From Spirochaetales bacterium (GTDB lineage Bacteria > Spirochaetota > Spirochaetia > DSM-27196 > SLST01), in the NCBI GenBank assembly GCA_028284845.1, contig JANQQY010000399.1, positions 1 to 14,223 on the forward strand: a stretch of DNA of 14,223 nucleotides. Reading direction: 5' to 3'. Both the position numbers and the translations under genes were made by a program. This document shows positions 8,019 through 14,223 of the stretch, piece by piece (the first letter of the stretch is position 1; every line of letters begins with the position of its first letter). Under the pieces are notes generated by a model that ran no database searches, was not told where the DNA came from, and was given only the letters and a program-made list of their open reading frames with translations.

Positions 8019-9059
8019 ATGGCAACGATGGAACTGATCAAGCTCTACCCTGAGCCGGTCCTGAGCCCGGATCATCCCGATTGCGCCAATACGCGATTCG
8101 GTTTTGAGGGCGGAACCGTGATGCGCCTTGGTGGGATGACCTACCTGTTCACAACGGAGAACTATGGCGAGCCAAAGATCTGCATGGTTCGGCTGAGCGC
8201 GTGGAAGAGCAGCGACGGCGTGCATTTTTATCGAGTTGGCTCGCTCCGAGACACCTATGGTCGCGTAGGAGACCGACTCTCCTTTAGCTGCCCCTGGTCG
8301 CCAAACGTCCAGTTCAGCAAAGAGGAGAACCGATGGGTGTGCCACTACGTTCACTACACGCACAAGAAGCCGCCGGCTGACCCATGGAATCTGTTCGGAC
8401 GCACGGGTGTTCTCAAGAGTTCGGTCCCCGGAATCAATGGGATCGAGGGCCCCTGGGTCGACTTTGGGCAGATCGCCCTGGCGGACGAGCCGCAGGAGTG
8501 GGAAGGTCCCTGCGGCCAGGTCTCATTCTTCCCCTATCAGGTGGGGGACCGCTGGTATGCCTTCTTTGGCAGCAACAGCATTGACACGATACTCGACGCG
8601 GACTCGACGCCACAGGATGAAAACACCGGAGGCGGCGGATTTCGATTCTCGGTCGGCCTCGCGGAGAGCTCGAGCATCGCCGGCCCCTGGCATCGGCTCG
8701 AATCGGGGAATCCGGTGGCGATGGACCCCCGATTCATAGAGAACCCGGTCCCGCGAGAGATTCCCGGAATTGGATGGATCACCGTGTTCGACGGCGGGAA
8801 GAAGGATGCTGTCTCGTACAGTTACTCGGACGACGGCGTCCACTGGTCGGCGGCAGAGCGGCTGGGCCTACCGGCAGACCGACCGGCCGCCCTCAATGAG
8901 GTGCGCACACCACTCGGTCTTGTAGAGAACGCCGACGGCACCCACGACCTCTTCTTCACCGCCTACGACGGCCGGAACGCAGAGAGGGTTCCTCCCCTCT
9001 GGCACGACGGGTTCGGACACCTCTGGCGGGCGCAGGTGAGGCTCGAACCAGGCAGGTAG
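8019..9059 (+). CDS. GH43-like five-bladed beta-propeller glycosidase-type protein
   Basis: This 346-residue protein has no signal peptide, so it probably acts in the cytoplasm. Its sequence has the repeated blade pattern of the GH43/GH32/GH130 beta-propeller glycosidases: FEGGTVMRLGGMTYLFTTEN (residues ~29-48), WKSSDGVHFYRVGSL, WSPNVQFSKEENRWVCHYVH, QVSFFPYQVGDRWYAFFGSN, GLAESSSIAGPWHRLESGNP and YSYSDDGVHWSAAERLG. The phrases 'SxDGvHW' and 'ssIaGPWhrl' are typical of this fold. Acidic residues such as E30, and Asp/Glu near the later blades, are candidate catalytic groups, but I cannot assign the triad. The glycan substrate is not predictable. An AAGGAA at 8007-8012 lies six bases before the ATG. 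The gene begins 17 bases after the URO-D-family gene and is the last of that three-gene unit. Confidence 0.78.
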   Translation: MATMELIKLYPEPVLSPDHPDCANTRFGFEGGTVMRLGGMTYLFTTENYGEPKICMVRLSAWKSSDGVHFYRVGSLRDTYGRVGDRLSFSCPWSPNVQFSKEENRWVCHYVHYTHKKPPADPWNLFGRTGVLKSSVPGINGIEGPWVDFGQIALADEPQEWEGPCGQVSFFPYQVGDRWYAFFGSNSIDTILDADSTPQDENTGGGGFRFSVGLAESSSIAGPWHRLESGNPVAMDPRFIENPVPREIPGIGWITVFDGGKKDAVSYSYSDDGVHWSAAERLGLPADRPAALNEVRTPLGLVENADGTHDLFFTAYDGRNAERVPPLWHDGFGHLWRAQVRLEPGR

Positions 9060-9125
9060 TGTCACGCAGCGTGGTGATAGATCTGGGACGCGATACGTGA
9101 AGACGAACACCACGGTGCGTGACAC
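9059..9125. terminator. Long inverted repeat between convergent genes, putative bidirectional terminator
   Basis: An 18-base arm at 9059-9076 is matched by its reverse complement at 9108-9125 with a single mismatch, leaving a 31-base spacer. The left arm starts on the last base of the glycosidase-type gene's TAG stop. The right arm ends three bases before the stop codon of the convergent hydrolase gene. The transcript could therefore form a long stem just past either gene. There is no T-tract on either side, so it is not a textbook intrinsic terminator. It could act as a Rho-independent-like or RNA-stabilising 3' hairpin for both transcripts. Confidence 0.65.
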
Positions 9126-9128
9126 CAC

Positions 9129-9899
9129 TCAGACGGCGGCGATTGCCTCAACGAATGCGGTGAAGACCGTCAGGTAGTACGGATCCAATGGAGGCATTGC
9201 CTCGGCGTGAAACTGCACGCCAAGGAAGAAATCGAGGTCCGGATCCTCCATTCCCTCTACGATCCCATCCGGTGCGCGGGCGGTCACCAAAAGACCCTTC
9301 CCCACGTCCTTCACGGCCTGATGGTGAAAACTGTTCACGACAAGTTCCGGTTGTCGAAAGATCGTGTGGAGCCGGGTTCCCTCGGTGATCTGTATTGAGT
9401 GGTGCCGGCTCTCCATAGGGAGATGAAACGGTGCATGGCCGATCGTCGTTCCTGTCTCGGCGACCAGATCCTGATAGAGCGAGCCGCCACGGTAGACGTT
9501 CATGATCTGTAGACCACGACAGATGCCAAAGATGGGTATGCCACGGGACTCAGCCGCCGAAACGAGCGCGAGCTCGAATCGGTCTCGCTCAAGATCCGTA
9601 TCGCCAAGCTCCGGCCTTGGTTCACCGCCGTAGACCAGCGGATTGACGTCCTCACCGCCGGTGAGCATCAGTCCGTCGATCGAGTTGACGTACGGATAGA
9701 CCAATTGGTCGCCCTGCGAGGTTGGGATGAGGACGGGGAGGCCTCCGGCATCGATGATCGACTGGACGTAGTTGTACTGGAGCTTGGTGTAGACTTTGTG
9801 GCCCTCGCGACCGCTAAACATGGTGATACCAACGCGTGGTCGCGCCGTGCCCGATTGCGGTGCGGGGGACCAGTTCCGAACATCACGTGTGGTTGTCAT
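9129..9899 (-). CDS. Gamma-glutamyl-gamma-aminobutyrate hydrolase-family protein (peptidase C26)
   Basis: This 256-residue cytoplasmic protein is of the class I glutamine-amidotransferase-like fold, close to PuuD, which cleaves gamma-glutamyl amide bonds. The nucleophile elbow is GICRGLQIMNV with Cys127. The partner residues are His231 and Glu233 in VQFHAEAM, so the catalytic triad is complete. LMLTGGEDVNPLVYGGEP (~78-95), ESRHHSIQI and VNSFHHQAVKDVGKGL are further family motifs. Family members release glutamate from gamma-glutamyl-polyamine, gamma-glutamyl-GABA or related conjugates. The true substrate here is unknown. A GGAGGG lies just before the ATG at good spacing. It points away from the ABC importer operon, 53 bases apart. 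That arrangement suits shared control and a role in processing an imported compound. The absence of other puu genes argues against the classical putrescine pathway. Confidence 0.88.
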   Translation of the reverse strand: MTTTRDVRNWSPAPQSGTARPRVGITMFSGREGHKVYTKLQYNYVQSIIDAGGLPVLIPTSQGDQLVYPYVNSIDGLMLTGGEDVNPLVYGGEPRPELGDTDLERDRFELALVSAAESRGIPIFGICRGLQIMNVYRGGSLYQDLVAETGTTIGHAPFHLPMESRHHSIQITEGTRLHTIFRQPELVVNSFHHQAVKDVGKGLLVTARAPDGIVEGMEDPDLDFFLGVQFHAEAMPPLDPYYLTVFTAFVEAIAAV

Positions 9900-9952
9900 G
9901 CGCCCTCCATTGATTACTTGACTTTGGCCTGTGGCAATGCGTTCTTCAGTCC

Positions 9953-11557
9953 ATGATACGAAAAATCATGACCATTCTTGTCCTCATCGCTCTGATCGCG
10001 GGCACGGCCACGGCTACCGGAACCTCGGAGTCCGACTCACAGTCGACTGACGTCGTGTTCCGCTGGGCCACGACGACCGATCCTCAGACGATGGACCCAC
10101 ATGCGGTCAATGCAGCGCCGGTACTCTCTTTCTTGAACAATATCTACGAGGGACTGGTGCGTAGGAACGAGCAGATGGACATTGAGCCCTCACTTGCAAC
10201 CAGCTGGGAACCACTAAGCGATGGCGACGGATGGCGGTTCTTCCTCAGAGAGGGCGTCACATTTCATAACGGCGATGCGTTTACCGCGGATGACGTGCTG
10301 TTCAGCTACGAGCGTGGAACGAGCGAGACCTCCGACGTGACGAGTTGGTTCGCACCGGTCACTGATGTCGTAGTGGTTGACGACTTCACCGTCGATATCC
10401 TGACCAGCGCACCAAATCCGCTCTTCCCGGACTCAATTGCCAACTGGATGATCATGAGCCGATCGTGGGCCGAGGAGAACGCCTCGACTGCACCCGCGAC
10501 AGATCAGGAGAACTTCGCGACCCGGAACGCCAACGGGACGGGACCATTTGTTCTCTCTTCGCGGAGTCCCGGCGTAGAGACGCGCCTTGTGCCCAACACA
10601 GCGTGGTGGGACGATCTGGAACACAATCTCAGCGAGGCGATCTACACGCCGATTGAGAACCAGTCGACCGCGCTCTCAGCGCTCTTGTCCGGGGAAATCG
10701 ACCTGGTAAATCCGGTGCCGCTCCAGGACGTCGATCGTGTCGAGGCTGCGCCCGGCTTCACGGTCCTTGGTGGTCTCGAGACCCGTGTCATCATGCTCGG
10801 ATTTGGTCACGAGAAAGAGCAGCTCGACTACTCAACTGACGTTACGGGAGTCAATCCATTCCAGGACGTGCGAGTTCGTCAGGCCGTCTATCAGGCGATC
10901 AATGTGGATGACATCATCAACGTCGTCATGCGGGGCCAGGCGGAGCCTGCGAGTCAGCTCCTTCCTGCGGGCCTGAGCGGCTACTCGATTGTCAATGACG
11001 ATCGACTGCCCTACGACCCGGTCGCTTCGAGGCGATTGCTTACGGAGGCCGGGTACCCGAACGGTTTCTCCTTTGGACTGATGTGCCCGAACGATCGGTA
11101 CCTGAACGACGAGGCTGTCTGTCGTGCGGTCACGTCGATGCTGGCGGACGTCGGGCTTCAGGCCGAACTCACCACTCACCCGGTTCGCAATTACTGGGGT
11201 GAGCTCCGCGAGGATGCGTACGACATGTATCTCCTTGGCTGGTCTCCCGGAACCTTCGACGCCGAGCACCCCATTCGGTTCTTGGTTTCAACTCCCAACG
11301 AAGAGGCACGACTCGGCTCATGGAACTACGGCGGGTACTCGAACGCGCGTGTTGATGAACTGCTGCCTGAGATTCAGAGTGAACTTGATCCGGCAACACG
11401 TCAGGCACAGATCGACGAGATTGCAGCGATCATCCAGGACGATGTCGTCTACGTGCCCATGTACACACAACCGCTCATCTGGGCGATGGCCGATTCGGTT
11501 GACCTCGTGCAGCGTCCCGACAACTTCTTTATGCTGCGCTGGGTAAACGTCAACTAG
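9953..11557 (+). CDS. ABC importer periplasmic substrate-binding protein (SBP family 5)
   Basis: This 534-residue protein captures the ligand outside the inner membrane and hands it to the two downstream permeases. The N-terminus (MIRKIMTILVLIALIAGTAT) is a signal peptide with a likely cut after ATA near residue 21. No Cys follows, so it is predicted to be a soluble periplasmic protein. Family 5 features include DPQTMDPHAVNAAP, LNNIYEGLVRRNEQMDIEPS, LATSWEPL, FFLREGVTFHNGDAFTADDV, NGTGPFVL and VRQAVYQAINVDDIINVVMR. Family 5 proteins bind oligopeptides, dipeptides, opines, glycosides, nickel or haem, so the ligand is open. There is no convincing ribosome-binding site before the ATG. A Met at codon 6 is the only nearby alternative and is no better. 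This is the first gene of the importer operon. Confidence 0.92.
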   Translation: MIRKIMTILVLIALIAGTATATGTSESDSQSTDVVFRWATTTDPQTMDPHAVNAAPVLSFLNNIYEGLVRRNEQMDIEPSLATSWEPLSDGDGWRFFLREGVTFHNGDAFTADDVLFSYERGTSETSDVTSWFAPVTDVVVVDDFTVDILTSAPNPLFPDSIANWMIMSRSWAEENASTAPATDQENFATRNANGTGPFVLSSRSPGVETRLVPNTAWWDDLEHNLSEAIYTPIENQSTALSALLSGEIDLVNPVPLQDVDRVEAAPGFTVLGGLETRVIMLGFGHEKEQLDYSTDVTGVNPFQDVRVRQAVYQAINVDDIINVVMRGQAEPASQLLPAGLSGYSIVNDDRLPYDPVASRRLLTEAGYPNGFSFGLMCPNDRYLNDEAVCRAVTSMLADVGLQAELTTHPVRNYWGELREDAYDMYLLGWSPGTFDAEHPIRFLVSTPNEEARLGSWNYGGYSNARVDELLPEIQSELDPATRQAQIDEIAAIIQDDVVYVPMYTQPLIWAMADSVDLVQRPDNFFMLRWVNVN

Positions 11558-11575
11558 AGAGGACCGGTACCGGGC

Positions 11576-12550
11576 GTGGGGTTCTACGTACTCAGACGTC
11601 TGAGTCAGTCGGTCTTTGTGATGCTGGCGGTCGCCTTCCTGGCGTTCGCCTTGTTTCGATTCGCCGGCGACCCGGTCATGCAAATGACCGGGGTCGAAAC
11701 GCCACCGGAGCAACAGCAGGCAATCCGCGAGCAGCTCGGACTCACCGATCCGTTTGTCGCCCAGTTCACGAGATTCGTGGGCGAGCTCCTTCGTGGCGAT
11801 TTTGGATTTTCGTTTCGGACACGTCAGCCCGTCGCGGAGATGATCCGTGACGCGCTTCCGGCCACGGGCGAGCTGGGTCTCGTCGCAATGGCGATCTCAC
11901 TCTTGGTTGGGATTCCTGCGGGAATGCTGACCGCGCTTCGACCCAAGGGGTTCGCAAGCCAGTCGGTACTCCTCATGACACTGGTGGGAGTCTCACTTCC
12001 CACCTTTGTTACAGGAATCGTGCTGATCTTCCTGTTCGGTGTCGTACTGGGATGGCTCCCTACCTTTGGCCGCGGGCAGACCGTCTCCATCGGGTGGTGG
12101 ACGAGCAATCTGCTCGCACGTGGGGGCTGGAGATCGCTCATCCTCCCCGCACTCAGCCTCGCACTCTACCAGCTCACGCTCACCATGCGACTCGTTCGGG
12201 CACAGATGATGGAGGTCTTGCGGACCGACCATATTCGGTTCGCACTCGCCCGGGGAGTGCCACGCTGGCGGGTGTATGTTAGACATGCGCTGCCAAACTC
12301 GCTTATCCCGGTCATGACGGTGATCGGACTCCAGTTTGGCGGCATCATCGCGTTCTCAATCGTTACTGAGAGTGTCTTCCAGTGGCCCGGCCTGGGACTG
12401 CTCCTCCTCCGTTCCATACGGTTCGTGGATGTTCCGGTGATGAGTGTCTATCTCGTCTTTATTGGTCTTTTGTTTGTCATCATCAATCTTGCAGTCGATC
12501 TCTTGTACGCAGTCGTAGATCCCCGCGTACGAATCCGGAGCGGCGAGTGA
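11576..12550 (+). CDS. Peptide/opine-type ABC importer permease (DppB-like)
   Basis: This 324-residue inner-membrane permease is one of two that form the channel of the importer. It opens with the family's conserved MGFYVLRRLSQSVFVMLAVA and FRFAGDP, followed by QQQAIREQLGLTDPFVAQFT and LRGDFGFSFRTRQPVAEMIR. The cytoplasmic coupling loop (EAA motif) is FALARGVPRWRVYVRHALPN, followed by the usual VTESVFQWPGLGLLLLRSI. Its start is a GTG at 11576, 18 bases after the binding-protein stop, with GAGAGGA at 11557-11563 upstream. The next permease begins inside its stop codon region. Its substrate is the one delivered by the binding protein and is unknown. Confidence 0.92.
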   Translation: MGFYVLRRLSQSVFVMLAVAFLAFALFRFAGDPVMQMTGVETPPEQQQAIREQLGLTDPFVAQFTRFVGELLRGDFGFSFRTRQPVAEMIRDALPATGELGLVAMAISLLVGIPAGMLTALRPKGFASQSVLLMTLVGVSLPTFVTGIVLIFLFGVVLGWLPTFGRGQTVSIGWWTSNLLARGGWRSLILPALSLALYQLTLTMRLVRAQMMEVLRTDHIRFALARGVPRWRVYVRHALPNSLIPVMTVIGLQFGGIIAFSIVTESVFQWPGLGLLLLRSIRFVDVPVMSVYLVFIGLLFVIINLAVDLLYAVVDPRVRIRSGE

Positions 12551-13464
12551 AACCGGGTTCGAGGGCAAAGCGCAATGATGGTGAGTTCGCCTACCTCTTC
12601 TTAAGGAGTCCGGCGGCGATCGTAGCATCCGTACTGGTGGTCCTCACCGTTGGAGGTGCCCTGCTGGCTCCGTGGATCGCGAGAAGTGACCCGTTCGATC
12701 CCGGTACCTACGACCTCACGGACGCGTTCACGCCGCCCGTGTGGTCGCCTGAAGGAGAGAGCCGATTTGTACTCGGGACCGACGATCAGGGACGAGACCT
12801 GCTTGCATCGATTCTCTACGGCGCGCGACTCTCGCTTCGAATCGCTCTCTCGGCGATGGGTCTGGCAGCGGTGGTCGGAGTCTCAATCGGCCTGATCGCG
12901 GGCTACTACGGAGGCTGGTTTGACGCGGTCGTGATGCGGATCGCGGATGTCCAGTTGTCACTCCCCGCGATCCTTACGGCCCTTCTCGTTGATGGTATCT
13001 CGCTTACGATCATCAGTGAGAGCGCATCAACCGAGTTCCGCGCTACCGTGATAACCGTGGCGATCGCACTCTCACTCTGGGTGAACTTCGCGCGAACAAC
13101 CCGAGCTGCCGTATTCGTAGAGCGCAACAAGGAGTACGTACAGGCAAGCGTCATGATGGGCGAACGACCGCGGCGTATACTCGGCATTCAAATACTGCCG
13201 AACGTTCTTGCCCCCCTCCTCGTGATCATGACCGTCGACCTTGGTCGGGCAATCCTTCTCGAGGCGACACTCTCATTTCTGGGAGTGGGGCTCCCACCGA
13301 ACCAGCCGTCGCTCGGCACGCTCATCCGCATAGGAATGAACTACGTGTTCTCCGGCGAGTGGTGGATTCTCTGGATCCCGGCCACATTCCTCGTCACGAT
13401 GGTGATTTCCGTCAACCTCTTTGGGGATTTCCTCAGAGACTACTTCAATCCGAGGCTCAGGTAA
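12547..13464 (+). CDS. Peptide/opine-type ABC importer permease (DppC-like)
   Basis: This 305-residue inner-membrane permease pairs with the DppB-like protein. I place the start at the GTG at 12547, which overlaps the previous gene's TGA (GTGA) and has GGAG at 12537-12540. The open frame extends farther upstream to 12382, but that part lies wholly within the preceding permease gene and reads as low-complexity, non-family sequence. Family features are VLGTDDQGRDLLASILYGAR (DppC signature), the segment LRIALSAMGLAAVVGVSIGL and the coupling loop EYVQASVMMGERPRRILGIQ. After that comes ILLEATLSFLGVGLPPNQPS. Overlap at both ends (GTGA and TAATG) indicates tight translational coupling in the operon. 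Confidence 0.92.
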   Translation: MKPGSRAKRNDGEFAYLFLRSPAAIVASVLVVLTVGGALLAPWIARSDPFDPGTYDLTDAFTPPVWSPEGESRFVLGTDDQGRDLLASILYGARLSLRIALSAMGLAAVVGVSIGLIAGYYGGWFDAVVMRIADVQLSLPAILTALLVDGISLTIISESASTEFRATVITVAIALSLWVNFARTTRAAVFVERNKEYVQASVMMGERPRRILGIQILPNVLAPLLVIMTVDLGRAILLEATLSFLGVGLPPNQPSLGTLIRIGMNYVFSGEWWILWIPATFLVTMVISVNLFGDFLRDYFNPRLR

Positions 13465-14223
13465 TGCTGCACATCAAGAACCTGAGCGTCGCCTTTCCCG
13501 GGAGGAGCGGGACGGTGACAGCAGTGCGAGACGTGTCACTGGATGTCGCTCCGGGAACGATCCACGGGCTCGTAGGGGAGTCTGGCGCGGGTAAGACCAC
13601 CGTTGGTGCGGCGATCCTTGGAATGATCCCCCCACCGGGCTACCAGGCCGGCGGAAGCATTGTCCTTGGCAACAATTCACTGGACGGACTGTCAGAGAGC
13701 GAATGGAGACGGCTGCGCGGAAGCCGGATCTCAATGATCTTCCAAGATCCTCAGACGAGCCTGAATCCGCTGATGACGATCGAGCACCAGCTCGTGGAGA
13801 CGATTCTCGTGCACAGCGATCTCGATCGCCCAAGCGCGCGGGCCAAGGCGGAGAGCCTTCTGGCTGAGACCGGTATCAACGACGCGGCGCGTCGAATGAA
13901 GGAGTACCCGCATCAGTTCTCCGGGGGCATGCGACAGCGTGTAGTGATCGCGCTCGCGCTCTCCACCGACCCGGAGGTCATCATCGCCGACGAACCCACA
14001 ACCGCGCTCGACGTGGCCGTTCAGAATCAAGTGCTGTCAATTCTCCGCCGGACGGTCGCAGACAGAGAGATCGCAGCCATTCTCATCACGCACGACATGG
14101 GAGTCATTGCGGAAGTCGCCCAGACGGTCACGGTGCTCCGCCACGGAAGCGTCGTGGAGGCCGGCCCGACAGCAGAGGTGCTGGGGTCGCCGCAGGCGGA
14201 GTACACCCAGGGTTTGCTGGCCT
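13464..14223 (+). CDS. Peptide/opine-type ABC importer ATPase (DppD-like), 3' end outside window
   Basis: An ATG at 13464 shares one base with the previous gene's TAA stop, and the frame stays open to the window edge (253 residues read). It encodes a cytoplasmic ATPase that powers the importer. Visible motifs are Walker A GESGAGKTT (residues 38-46), Q-loop FQDPQTSLNP (Gln94), signature FSGGMRQR (152-159), Walker B VIIADEPTTALD (172-183) and H-loop THDMG (His210). TALDVAVQNQVL and VVEAGPTAEVLGSPQAEYTQ are typical of the DppD/OppD group. Family members run to about 320-340 residues with a C-terminal Cys-rich oligopeptide-transporter extension, so roughly 70-90 residues are missing. A second ATPase (DppF-like) would be expected to follow. 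Confidence 0.93.
   Translation, partial: MLHIKNLSVAFPGRSGTVTAVRDVSLDVAPGTIHGLVGESGAGKTTVGAAILGMIPPPGYQAGGSIVLGNNSLDGLSESEWRRLRGSRISMIFQDPQTSLNPLMTIEHQLVETILVHSDLDRPSARAKAESLLAETGINDAARRMKEYPHQFSGGMRQRVVIALALSTDPEVIIADEPTTALDVAVQNQVLSILRRTVADREIAAILITHDMGVIAEVAQTVTVLRHGSVVEAGPTAEVLGSPQAEYTQGLLA

Noticed and set aside
7737..8363. A 208-residue minus-strand open frame across the URO-D/glycosidase junction.
   Set aside because: It spans two well-supported genes and their ribosome-binding site, and shows no family motif.
12382..12546. An upstream in-frame extension of the DppC-like permease (55 extra residues from an ATG at 12382).
   Set aside because: It lies entirely inside the preceding permease gene and does not resemble the family. 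The GTG at 12547 has a ribosome-binding site and the usual stop/start overlap.

Overview
The window is a GC-rich (I estimate high-50s % GC), densely coded bacterial segment of 14,223 bases. It contains a lipoprotein-type signal peptide, a periplasmic solute-binding protein without a lipobox cysteine, and a multi-cluster flavodoxin/ferredoxin protein. These point to a Gram-negative-type (diderm) bacterium that lives at least partly by anaerobic metabolism. The LuxR-type tail ending ..DRTQLAI.. and the binding-protein leader that runs into a 'GTSES' start are habits I associate with free-living spirochaetes. That assignment is inference and could be wrong. No rRNA, tRNA, CRISPR array, insertion sequence or phage gene was seen.

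Left part (1-3735): the end of a LuxR/NarL-type response regulator is followed by an EFR1-type flavodoxin + 2[4Fe-4S] protein with an unusual membrane-spanning C-terminus. Next is a MATE-family efflux transporter behind a sharply AT-rich promoter-like stretch. An AraC-family regulator lies convergent to the transporter, with only 11 bases between their stop codons.

Middle (3863-5623): a putative outer-surface or periplasmic lipoprotein is transcribed divergently from the AraC gene. It has an Ig-like domain, a fibronectin type III domain and seven tandem ~50-residue FG-GAP/VCBS-like repeats, each with a calcium-loop motif (DLDGDxDxD type).

Right part (5737-14223, runs off the end): this looks like a functional cluster. 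Three + strand genes in tight succession encode a histidine-box membrane di-iron desaturase/hydroxylase, a uroporphyrinogen-decarboxylase-family protein and a GH43-like beta-propeller glycosidase-type protein. Converging on them is a class I glutamine-amidotransferase-like (peptidase C26) gamma-glutamyl hydrolase. An 18-base inverted repeat with one mismatch fills the short gap between the two stop codons. Divergent from the hydrolase is an oligopeptide/opine/nickel-type ABC importer operon: binding protein, two permeases and the first ATPase, with overlapping stop and start codons. The second ATPase would be expected beyond the window.

My working reading of the right part is an uptake and breakdown (or remodelling) locus for a small conjugated molecule. 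The importer would bring it in, and the hydrolase, glycosidase-like protein, oxygenase and URO-D-like protein would process it. The substrate cannot be read from the sequence. Each family is known, but I do not recognise the combination as a named system.
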